Source: Wolbachia sp.
GTDB lineage: Bacteria; Pseudomonadota; Alphaproteobacteria; Rickettsiales; Anaplasmataceae
Length of the DNA: 6,320 bases
Assembly: GCA_022836975.1 (NCBI GenBank)
Contig: JAIXMJ010000049.1
Location: 1-6,320, forward strand
Direction: 5' to 3'
The notes under the pieces were generated by a model, which had not been told where the DNA came from, ran no database searches, and saw only the letters and a list, made by a program, of their open reading frames with translations. Position numbers and translations under genes: made by a program. Every line of letters starts with the position of its first letter. The stretch's first letter is position 1. Positions 1-6,132 of the stretch are shown piece by piece.

Positions 1-45
1 ACGAAATTCTTCGCTTCCTAACTTATTTATTTTTTCAAACCTCAT
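1..45 (-). CDS. IS5-like transposase, N-terminal 15 codons (cut by window edge)
   Basis: The ATG is at 45-43 on the minus strand and the frame stays open to base 1, giving MRFEKINKLGSEEFR. These 45 bases are identical to the first 15 codons of the right-hand copy at 6204. Too little is present to see any DDE catalytic residue, so whether the gene is intact cannot be judged. A purine-rich GTAGAGTAGGA precedes the ATG by a few bases and could act as a ribosome binding site. The gene reads away from the rest of the window. Confidence 0.7.
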   Translation of the reverse strand, partial: MRFEKINKLGSEEFR

Positions 46-119
46 TATTCCTACTCTACTATTATTTTACATTTTACTATTTTACAATCTTTAATGTAGT
101 TATGCAAGAAGTCTATTGT
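1..119 (-). mobile_element. Left IS copy (IS5-like), 5' end only, reading out of the window
   Basis: Read on the minus strand, this stretch matches 6133-6248 almost base for base: I count three substitutions and one 3-base gap. Homology starts sharply at 119 (paired with 6133) and is lost just outside it, so this is where the two copies join unrelated DNA. The end begins ACAATAGACTTCTTGCATAA, and the transposase start codon lies about 74 bases inside it. A terminal sequence, a short leader and then a transposase beginning MRFEKINKLGSEEFR fit an IS5-type element of the kind common in Rickettsiales. The family name rests on the transposase N-terminus recalled from memory. The other end, and so any target duplication, is outside the window. 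Confidence 0.8.
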
Positions 120-130
120 ATAGAAAAACT

Positions 131-157
131 AGAAAGCATAACCTTTCTATTAAAGGT
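131..157. other. Pair of mutually exclusive hairpins at the outer edge of the left repeat arm
   Basis: ACCTTT (141-146) pairs with AAAGGT (152-157) around a 5-base loop. AGAAAG (131-136) pairs with CTTTCT (143-148) around a 6-base loop. The two stems share bases 143-146, so only one can form at a time. The right arm has a hairpin with the same 5-base loop size at the equivalent place. There is no clean T-run after either stem, so a terminator role is unsupported. Confidence 0.45.
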
Positions 158-393
158 CGGAATGATGTAAGATAAGGAATCAGGGAAAAAATAGGAAAAA
201 ATGCCAGGAGCATATAGTACGGAAAAAAGCAATGCAGGCTATGGATAAGGAGAAAAGGTGGAACAACAACAGCAAAAAGGCGGCATTGGAAAAACAGTAC
301 CAGAAAGAACGTTCCTATATTCAGATCTTTTTATCAAGCTATTGACTCTGGTTTCATATAAGATTTTCTGACTATTGCAAGAAGTGCTATAAT
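141..393 (+). repeat. Left arm of a long imperfect inverted repeat flanking the ATPase-nuclease gene
   Basis: The reverse complement of 171-393 aligns without gaps to 2468-2690. I count 28 mismatches in 223 bases, about 87% identity. Beyond that the match continues for about six bases, an 8-base insertion follows in this arm, and it resumes in a hairpin region (141-157 against 2697-2715). The inner edge at 393 is sharp. Together with 394-586 this fills the gene-free stretch 120-586. The rest of that stretch is AT-rich; it contains a TATAAT at 486-491 upstream of the 587 gene, but I found no convincing -35 partner. Two overlapping frames in this arm do not look coding (see the 2490-2660 entry). 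Confidence 0.85.
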
Positions 394-586
394 GAACAGA
401 ACAAAAAAATTTAAACGAGTTTCGCAAGAGGGCTAAATCTTGAATAGTATCTGTTTTTATCATAGATCTTAAATTACTTTTACATTATAATTTATAGTAT
501 TTAGAGTTTATGATTAATTCCAACAATATTTATTAATCCTTGAGATGATCGAGCAAGATATTACTTCTAATTTAGGCGATTAAAGC

Positions 587-2386
587 ATGAAACTTCCTAA
601 GGTGCTAGTAGGTACAGATGAATTTTATGATCTCCTAGTCAACGGTGATGTCTTTGTTGATAAAAGCCTAATGGTTGAGGAGTTATTAGAGGATAGTGGC
701 AAAGTTATATTAATTGCTCGTCCAAGACGCTTTGGTAAGAGCTTAAATATGGATATGCTCCGCAAATTCTTTGAAATAGAAGTAGATAGTCAAGGTAAGC
801 CACTACCTTTAGAAAAGAAAGTAAATCATAAATTATTTGTTGGTGGAGAAATTGATTTAGGGCTTGCTAGTGGTAAAAAGAAACTACTTAATGCGCTAAA
901 AGTAGCACAATGCGTAGATATTATATCAGATTATCAAGGAAGACACCCTGTTATTTATATTAATTTTAAAGATGTAAAAGGAAATAGCTATACAGAAGTT
1001 GAAAATGGAGTAAGGAATCAAATCATAAAATTGTTTGCAGATTACCGTTATTTAGAGCAGTATCTCACGGAGAATGCAGGATTCTTAAACAATGCTGAGA
1101 AAAAAAAATTAAGTTTGTATTGCACAGGCAAACTGAATATAGAAGATCTGAAAGATAGTTTAGGTTTCTTAAGTAAGTTACTTTATAAACACTTTAAGCA
1201 AAAAGTCTACCTCTTGATCGATGAATACGATACTCCAATCAATAGTTCCTATCTTAAATTTAGGAAAGAATCAGAAGCATTTGAGCAGGTATTAGAGCTA
1301 TTTCGTGGATTATTTGGTAATAGCTTAAAGAGTAATCCTTATTTAGAAAAGGGTGTCATGACTGGTATACTACGAGTTGCCAAAGCTAATTTATTTTCAG
1401 ATTTAAATAACGTTAAAGAATATACTCTATTAGACGAAAGGTTTTCTAAATTTTATGGCTTTACTCAAGAAGAAGTTGATGCATTACTTGCCAAAGTGCC
1501 AACTGCGTCCACGCCAGAAAAAATTAGAGAATGGTATAATGGCTATACTTTTGGGAAAGAAGTGATATATAATCCATGGTCAATTATGCTCTGCTTATCA
1601 GAGAAAGGCAGACTTGATCACTATTGGCTAGATAGTGGGGGCACTGGTCTCGTTGATCATGCTTTACTTTCAGATGAAATGCAAGAAGATTTACAAAATT
1701 TAGCTGCAGGTAAAACTATTGTCTCACCCATTACCAAACAGATCAGTTTTAGTGATATCAATACTAAAACTGGATTATTTAGTCTGTTGTTATTTAGTGG
1801 ATACTTAAATCCTGTTTCTAAAAAACTAGAGGAAAATATTTATGAGCTATCTGTACCTAACAAAGAAGTAAGTCATATATACAATAGCAGAATCCTACGA
1901 TGGGTTACTGATCAATTACAAATTGACAGCTCAAGATATTATTCTTTTGTTAGTTTATTACCTAACAGCAGAATAGAGGAATTTAAAGGAAAATTACAAG
2001 AATTATTGCTCAATGCTACCAGTTTTTATCAGACAGGAGAGAAAAAAGCCGAGCTATTTTATAGTGGTTTTATGCTTGGTTTAATCAATATGCTATCCCC
2101 AGATTATATAATAGAAAGTGAAAAAGAGAGTGGAAAAGGAAGGAGTGATATTATCCTCACACCTAAACCAGATAGACTAGAACCTGCTATTATTATAGAA
2201 TATAAGATAGCTAAAGCAACAAAAGAACTTAAGGATATTGCTCAAGCAGGGCTAGCACAAATTAACGAAAAACAATATGATATAAAAATTAAAGAGCATA
2301 AACATGTGCAAAAAATTATCAAAATCTCCATGGCTTTTTGTGGTAAAGAGATGGCTTTAGAATACCAAGTGGATAATAATATTTGA
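587..2386 (+). CDS. AAA-ATPase-like / PD-(D/E)XK nuclease fusion protein
   Basis: This is a full-length member of the family with an N-terminal AAA-ATPase-like domain and a C-terminal PD-(D/E)XK nuclease domain (Pfam AAA-ATPase_like plus PDDEXK, formerly DUF1703). Visible ATPase features are an unusual Walker A, RPRRFGKS (residues 45-52, Lys51), and a Walker B, VYLLIDEYD (207-215, Asp212-Glu213). A family-typical region with WYNGYTFG (316-323) and YNPWSI (328-333) follows. The nuclease core shows Asp521 in GRSDIIL and Glu538-x-Lys540 in IIEYK, with Glu489 as the likely helix-1 acidic residue. All expected active-site residues are present and the frame is unbroken, so it is probably functional. 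No signal peptide or membrane segment is evident, so it is probably cytoplasmic. The first in-frame ATG gives the typical family start MKLPKVLVGTDEFYDL; no strong Shine-Dalgarno precedes it. The cellular role of the family is not established. It stands alone on its strand inside the inverted-repeat cassette. Confidence 0.9.
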   Translation: MKLPKVLVGTDEFYDLLVNGDVFVDKSLMVEELLEDSGKVILIARPRRFGKSLNMDMLRKFFEIEVDSQGKPLPLEKKVNHKLFVGGEIDLGLASGKKKLLNALKVAQCVDIISDYQGRHPVIYINFKDVKGNSYTEVENGVRNQIIKLFADYRYLEQYLTENAGFLNNAEKKKLSLYCTGKLNIEDLKDSLGFLSKLLYKHFKQKVYLLIDEYDTPINSSYLKFRKESEAFEQVLELFRGLFGNSLKSNPYLEKGVMTGILRVAKANLFSDLNNVKEYTLLDERFSKFYGFTQEEVDALLAKVPTASTPEKIREWYNGYTFGKEVIYNPWSIMLCLSEKGRLDHYWLDSGGTGLVDHALLSDEMQEDLQNLAAGKTIVSPITKQISFSDINTKTGLFSLLLFSGYLNPVSKKLEENIYELSVPNKEVSHIYNSRILRWVTDQLQIDSSRYYSFVSLLPNSRIEEFKGKLQELLLNATSFYQTGEKKAELFYSGFMLGLINMLSPDYIIESEKESGKGRSDIILTPKPDRLEPAIIIEYKIAKATKELKDIAQAGLAQINEKQYDIKIKEHKHVQKIIKISMAFCGKEMALEYQVDNNI

Positions 2387-2467
2387 TTTATTAGAGAGAA
2401 TTAAAAAGTACACATCTTGTCAAATATTAGCTGATGCTTGGGTATAGAAAATTTATAAGAAAATTAA

Positions 2468-2715
2468 ATTATAGCACTTCTTGAAATAGTCAGAGGGTCT
2501 TATATGAAACCAGAATCAACAGCTTGACAAAAAGATATGAATATAGGAATGTTCCTTCTAGTCCTGTGTTGCCAATACTGCCTTTTGGCTGCTGTTGCTC
2601 TACCTTTTTTCCTGATCCAAAGCCTGCACTGCTTTTTTTCGTACTATATGCTCCTGGCATTTTTTCCTGTTTTTTTCCTAATTCCTTATCTTATATCCCT
2701 TAATGGAAGGGCTAT
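2468..2715 (-). repeat. Right arm of the long inverted repeat flanking the ATPase-nuclease gene
   Basis: This is the partner of 141-393 in opposite orientation. The gap-free core is 2468-2690, about 87% identical to the left arm. The inner edge starts ATTATAGCACTTCTTG, 82 bases after the nuclease stop codon; the left inner edge is about 190 bases before its start. The arm contains a T-rich strand that reads as a run of hydrophobic residues on the plus strand (2537-2755). That frame is open in the left arm too, but the differences between arms are mostly amino-acid-changing and the left copy lacks the ATG, so I do not call it a gene. Confidence 0.85.
2490..2660 (-). pseudogene. Possible 56-codon ORF carried by the repeat arm (intact here, broken in the left arm)
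   Basis: On the minus strand an ATG at 2660, preceded by AGGAAAAA as a good ribosome binding site, opens 56 codons beginning MPGAYSTKKSSAGFGSGKK, with a Lys/Gln/Gly-rich first half and a hydrophobic tail (LYSYLFVKLLILVSYK). The left arm keeps the same ribosome binding site and ATG (201) on the plus strand but has TAA as codon 16 (246-248) and TAG before the ATG. Comparing the two frames, most base differences change the amino acid, so I see no sign of purifying selection. It may be the relic of a gene carried by the repeated element, or chance. I do not recognise the peptide. Confidence 0.2.
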
Positions 2716-2731
2716 AAAATCACAGGCCCTT
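2697..2731. other. Alternative hairpins at the outer edge of the right repeat arm
   Basis: CCCTT (2697-2701) pairs with AAGGG (2707-2711) around AATGG. The same middle segment extended by one base, AAGGGC (2707-2712), pairs instead with GCCCTT (2726-2731). The two are mutually exclusive. On the plus strand the second stem is followed by TATTATT, a poor terminator tail. The first stem is the counterpart of the 141-157 hairpin in the left arm, with its third base pair changed from T:A to C:G. Confidence 0.4.
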
Positions 2732-2757
2732 TATTATTACACAAATAATTTATAAAA

Positions 2758-2850
2758 TCAACCACTCAAACCATCAGAAGTGTCGCTGTCCACATAGGAA
2801 TTAGCCAAGTGAATTTCACAATAGGTACATTGTTTTCTGCCTTTGGTCAT
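2758..2850 (-). CDS. Possible 30-residue CxxC peptide downstream of nuoE
   Basis: Twenty bases after the nuoE stop, on the same strand, an ATG at 2850 opens a 30-codon frame that ends in TGA at 2758. It starts MTKGRKQCTYCEIHLANSY and ends in a Ser/Asp/Gly-rich tail. The basic N-terminus and CTYCEIH resemble half of a zinc-binding site (Cys-x2-Cys, then His). There is no second Cys pair, so it would have to dimerise or be a fragment. No clear ribosome binding site is seen; the frame is open a few codons upstream, including a TTG next to the ATG. It could be a small gene translated from the nuoE message, the surviving start of a longer zinc-finger gene whose remainder was lost where the repeat cassette now lies, or chance. 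I do not recognise it. Confidence 0.3.
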   Translation of the reverse strand: MTKGRKQCTYCEIHLANSYVDSDTSDGLSG

Positions 2851-2870
2851 CAAAACTGTTGAATGAACAA

Positions 2871-3380
2871 TTATTCATCAATAGAAGAAAATTCTGCTAT
2901 AACATCTGATACTTTATCTGGAGTTAAACCTTCATAATAATCTTTGTTGATTTGTGCAACAGGACCATTAACACATGCACCAAGACATTCAACTTCTTTA
3001 AGAGTAAAGAGATTATCCTTAGTCGTTTCACCAATATTAATATTTAGCTTCTCTTTAAATGCATTAAGAACCTCTTCGCTACCACATAGCCAACAGGGAG
3101 TAGTCCTACAAACTTGTATAAGATATTTGCCTACCGGTTTAAGATTATACATACTATAAAAATTTGCTACTTCATATACCCTAATGTGAGGAATGCATAA
3201 TAGATCAGCTACATAACACATTGCTGACTCTGAAACCCACCCATCTTGTTCTTGCACTAAATAAAGTATATGCATTACAGCACCACCTTTCTTATCTCTA
3301 GGATACATCTTGATAAATTCTTTAGCTTTTCTCAGATTTTCTGTTGTAAACCTAAATTGATCTTCCTTTTTTTTTTTCAT
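2871..3380 (-). CDS. nuoE: NADH-quinone oxidoreductase subunit E (24 kDa, [2Fe-2S])
   Basis: NuoE is the thioredoxin-fold iron-sulfur subunit of respiratory complex I. With NuoF it forms the NADH-oxidising tip of the peripheral arm on the cytoplasmic side and holds the [2Fe-2S] cluster N1a. The four cluster ligands are present: Cys91 and Cys96 in CRTTPCWLCG, and Cys132 and Cys136 in ECLGAC. The N-terminal helical part (GGAVMHILYLVQEQDGWVS, IRVYEVANFYSMYNLKPVG) is typical, and 169 residues is the normal length. The ATG at 3380 is followed by a run of 11 A that encodes Lys2-Lys5. In Rickettsia nuoE follows nuoD in a nuoABCDE cluster (recalled from memory). Here it starts its own transcript, divergent from secA, and no nuo gene lies on either side within the window, so it appears to be a detached single gene. 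Confidence 0.96.
   Translation of the reverse strand: MKKKKEDQFRFTTENLRKAKEFIKMYPRDKKGGAVMHILYLVQEQDGWVSESAMCYVADLLCIPHIRVYEVANFYSMYNLKPVGKYLIQVCRTTPCWLCGSEEVLNAFKEKLNINIGETTKDNLFTLKEVECLGACVNGPVAQINKDYYEGLTPDKVSDVIAEFSSIDE
3367..3377 (-). repeat. 11-base homopolymer A tract inside the nuoE start region
   Basis: On the nuoE strand, eleven consecutive A fill codons 2 to 5 straight after the ATG (plus strand: T at 3367-3377). The frame is intact at this length. Any one- or two-base change in DNA, or slippage by RNA polymerase, would shift the whole gene out of frame, because no other in-frame start remains before residue 25. Confidence 0.8.
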
Positions 3381-3406
3381 CTATTATACTTATGTAAATT
3401 GAGTTT

Positions 3407-3434
3407 ATTATACTTAAAGAATTGGTAATTGCAA
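3407..3434 (-). promoter_or_regulatory. Predicted sigma-70-type promoter for nuoE
   Basis: On the minus strand, TTGCAA (3434-3429) and a perfect TATAAT (3412-3407) are separated by 16 bases, close to the consensus for the housekeeping sigma factor. Transcription would start near 3400, giving a leader of about 20 bases before the nuoE ATG at 3380. A second TATAAT at 3388-3383 is too close to the start codon to serve. The site lies in the short divergent region shared with secA, so the two promoters must overlap or abut. Confidence 0.5.
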
Positions 3435-3455
3435 TCTTTCCTTATCTAAAGTTGT

Positions 3456-5993
3456 ATGTTGTTATTTATCCTGATAATTATACTTTTTATTTTAGTGCTA
3501 TCATTCCTCGTTATTAAAAGGAAATCTGGATCAAACAAAATTGTTAAAGCTTTTGAAAAGGTAGTGAAAGAGATAAATACACTAGAACCTGAAATGCAAA
3601 ATTTATCCGATCATGCTCTACTTAATAAAACGGATGAGTTTAAACAAAGACTACAAAATGGTGAGACATTGAATGACATACTAGTTCCGGCTTTTGCTGT
3701 TGTGCGTGAAGCATCACGCAGATTTCTTAATATGAGGCACTTTGACGTCCAGCTAATTGGAGGCATGGTACTACATAATGGTATGATAGCAGAAATGAAA
3801 ACAGGGGAAGGAAAAACCCTCGTTGCTACATTAGCTGCATATCTTAATTCTTTAGAAGGAAAGGGAGTGCATGTAGTTACTGTAAATGACTACCTTGCAA
3901 AACGTGACACAGAATGGATGTGTAAATTATATAATGCTTTGGGTGTCTCAGTTGCATTTATTACTGACAGTCTCACCAATGAGGAGAGAAAGGATGCTTA
4001 TAATGCAGATATTGTATATTCAACAAATAATGAGCTAGCTTTTGATTACCTACGAGATAATATGAAATTCTCAAAAGATGATATGGTTCAAAGAGGTTTC
4101 AATTATGCAATTGTAGATGAAGTAGACTCTATTCTCATAGATGAAGCACGTACTCCTCTTATCATTTCTGGTCAGGTTGAAGATAATATATCACGAGTTG
4201 AGGAGCTATTAAAATCTTACAATCTGATGATTGTGGATTCTTCACTTTATGATAGTGACAATATAGTATTAACCCATTATATAGATCAGGCATTGCGCGC
4301 TCATAGGCTGTTTACAATTAATAAGGACTATATTGTCAAAGATGGTAGGGTTGTAATTATTGATGAATTTACTGGACGTATGATGGAAGGCAGAAGGTAT
4401 GCTGATGGGTTACACCAAGCACTTGAAGCTAAAGAAAATCTTGAAGTTCAGCATGAAAACCAAACTTTAGCCTCTATAACGTTTCAAAATTACTTTCGTA
4501 TGTATGTTAAGCTTTCTGGTATGACAGGTACGGCTGTTACAGAAGCTGAAGAATTTCGTGATATATACCAGTTAAATGTGGTACAAATTCCAACGAACGT
4601 ACCTGTCAAAAGAATAGACCTCAATGATGAAATTTATGGTACAGAAAAAGAAAAGTATAATGCGGTATTAAATTTCATTAAAGAGTGTCATGAACGTAAG
4701 CAACCTGTATTAGTCGGTACAGTGAGCATTGAAAAATCAGAAGAGCTTTCTGCTCTTTTACATTGTAACTCTTTAAAACATTCAGTTTTGAACGCTCGAC
4801 ATCACGAGAAAGAAGCCTATATTATCGCACAGGCTGGAGTACCAGGTAATATTACTATAGCTACTAATATGGCAGGACGAGGAACTGATATTCAGCTTGG
4901 TGGTAATGCTGAAATGATAGCAAAAATGATGCTTAGCAAGGTTAAAACTGATAATAAGGAACAAAAATATAAAGAAATAATTGAAAAAATAAAAAAAGAT
5001 AGAGATATTGCAATAAATGCAGGTGGTTTGTGCGTTATTGGTACTGAAAGGCATGAAAGTAGAAGAATAGATGACCAATTGCGCGGTAGGTCTGGGAGAC
5101 AGGGAGACCCTGGGTTATCCAAATTCTTTTTATCATTAGAAGATGATTTATTGAGGATATTTGGTTCAGATAAGGTAAGGAATTTTTTACGTAGAGTAGG
5201 GTTAAAGAATAATGAGGCTATACATCATCCTTGGATTAACAAGGCTTTAGAGAAAGCACAGAAAAAAGTGGAAGCAAGAAATTATGATGTACGCAAATCT
5301 TTACTGAAATTCGATAATGTTATTAATGATCAACGCCATGTTATTTTTCAACAAAGGAATCATATTATAAGTAACAAAATTAATGAATTGCCTGATATAT
5401 ATAATACAGTTAACAGTTATATCATCGAAAGTATTGTACAGGATGGCTATTATGAGGATTATGTTGAGGAGATAATCAATGAATTTCATAAAAGATATGG
5501 CATAATGTTTGATCATGCTGCTCTCAAACAGTTTGTAAATAAATCTGACGCTATAAATTATGTAAATAGCAAAGTAGCTGAATTTTTCGCTAAAAAGGCA
5601 GAATATTTTAATAGTCAAAATATTACTAACTTATGGGATACAATAATTATGCAAGTAATGATCATGACTCTTGATCATTTATGGAGAGAGCATCTTTCAA
5701 CTTTAGAAAGTCTAAGACAAAGTATAAGCTTACGTGCTATGGGACAGAAAGATCCATTAAATGAATTTAAACGTGAAGCCTTTTTAAGGTTTGAATCTAT
5801 GTTAGAAAAATGGAAAGAATTAGTCCTAAACCGATTGGCACATTTTAAGTTGGCAGATAATTGTCAGCTACCATCTATAAATAATTCCAGTTTTCCTAAA
5901 GTAGCAAGAAATGATAAATGTCCGTGTAATTCAGGAAAGAAGTACAAGCATTGTCACGGTATGATAACAGCGCAAAAAGCTACACACTTATAA
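3456..5993 (+). CDS. secA: Protein translocase ATPase subunit SecA
   Basis: SecA is the cytoplasmic/peripheral membrane ATPase that drives unfolded preproteins through SecYEG. Visible parts, numbered from the ATG: Walker A MKTGEGKT (114-121); DEAD-type Walker B DEVDS (221-225); preprotein cross-linking domain from about 239; second nucleotide-binding fold with NMAGRGTDIQLGG (about 471-483) and QLRGRSGRQGDPG (541-553); scaffold/wing region with HHPW; two-helix finger near 738 onwards (TLDHLWREHL); and a C-terminal zinc site, Cys822-x-Cys824-x8-Cys833-His834. It is 845 residues from the ATG, or 832 from GTG 3495, shorter than the roughly 900 of E. coli and Rickettsia. The loss is about 34 residues early in the cross-linking domain and a short C-terminal linker. 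I give the outer ATG bounds, but a gap-free match with the rickettsial N-terminus favours GTG at 3495. Neither start has a clear ribosome binding site. Confidence 0.96.
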   Translation: MLLFILIIILFILVLSFLVIKRKSGSNKIVKAFEKVVKEINTLEPEMQNLSDHALLNKTDEFKQRLQNGETLNDILVPAFAVVREASRRFLNMRHFDVQLIGGMVLHNGMIAEMKTGEGKTLVATLAAYLNSLEGKGVHVVTVNDYLAKRDTEWMCKLYNALGVSVAFITDSLTNEERKDAYNADIVYSTNNELAFDYLRDNMKFSKDDMVQRGFNYAIVDEVDSILIDEARTPLIISGQVEDNISRVEELLKSYNLMIVDSSLYDSDNIVLTHYIDQALRAHRLFTINKDYIVKDGRVVIIDEFTGRMMEGRRYADGLHQALEAKENLEVQHENQTLASITFQNYFRMYVKLSGMTGTAVTEAEEFRDIYQLNVVQIPTNVPVKRIDLNDEIYGTEKEKYNAVLNFIKECHERKQPVLVGTVSIEKSEELSALLHCNSLKHSVLNARHHEKEAYIIAQAGVPGNITIATNMAGRGTDIQLGGNAEMIAKMMLSKVKTDNKEQKYKEIIEKIKKDRDIAINAGGLCVIGTERHESRRIDDQLRGRSGRQGDPGLSKFFLSLEDDLLRIFGSDKVRNFLRRVGLKNNEAIHHPWINKALEKAQKKVEARNYDVRKSLLKFDNVINDQRHVIFQQRNHIISNKINELPDIYNTVNSYIIESIVQDGYYEDYVEEIINEFHKRYGIMFDHAALKQFVNKSDAINYVNSKVAEFFAKKAEYFNSQNITNLWDTIIMQVMIMTLDHLWREHLSTLESLRQSISLRAMGQKDPLNEFKREAFLRFESMLEKWKELVLNRLAHFKLADNCQLPSINNSSFPKVARNDKCPCNSGKKYKHCHGMITAQKATHL

Positions 5994-6033
5994 TCAGACA
6001 CTTCTTCAATATTTTACCTTACTCTGTTTTACC

Positions 6034-6110
6034 TTATTTTTTATCCTAAAATAATCTACATTTATATCATATACTTAAAATTATTTCTTGCATGAGCTTC
6101 ATGGGTGAAG
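6034..6110 (+). terminator. Weak hairpins after secA, possible transcription end
   Basis: Two small stems lie downstream of the secA stop. One is TTATTTT (6034-6040) with AAAATAA (6048-6054), purely AT. The other is CTTCA (6097-6101) with TGAAG (6106-6110) around TGGG, followed by ATTATAAT. Neither has the GC-rich stem and U-run of a strong intrinsic terminator. Apart from these, 5994-6132 shows only AT-rich DNA and some scattered IS-end-like words. Confidence 0.2.
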
Positions 6111-6132
6111 ATTATAATAAGGCTAAAAGTTA

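Noticed and set aside
239..463. 74-codon minus-strand frame
   Set aside because: It covers most of the left repeat arm and its flank. The peptide is not recognisable, and the frame does not correspond to a conserved frame in the right arm.
2537..2755. 72-codon plus-strand frame with a strongly hydrophobic, membrane-like sequence
   Set aside because: It is the T-rich strand of the right repeat arm. The matching frame in the left arm lacks the ATG, and differences between arms mostly change amino acids, so there is no sign of protein-level constraint.
2944..3159. 71-codon plus-strand frame
   Set aside because: It lies wholly antisense to nuoE, including its cluster-binding region; a shadow of that gene.
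3383..3388. Second TATAAT on the minus strand upstream of nuoE
   Set aside because: It lies two bases from the start codon, so transcription would begin inside the gene; the upstream site with a matching -35 is better.
4782..5122. Two overlapping minus-strand frames (4782-5078 and 4892-5122)
   Set aside because: Both are antisense to the conserved second nucleotide-binding fold of SecA and have low-complexity composition.
5301..5618. 105-codon minus-strand frame rich in Ile, Tyr and Phe
   Set aside because: It is antisense to the SecA scaffold region; its composition mirrors Asn/Lys/Ile-rich codons on the coding strand.
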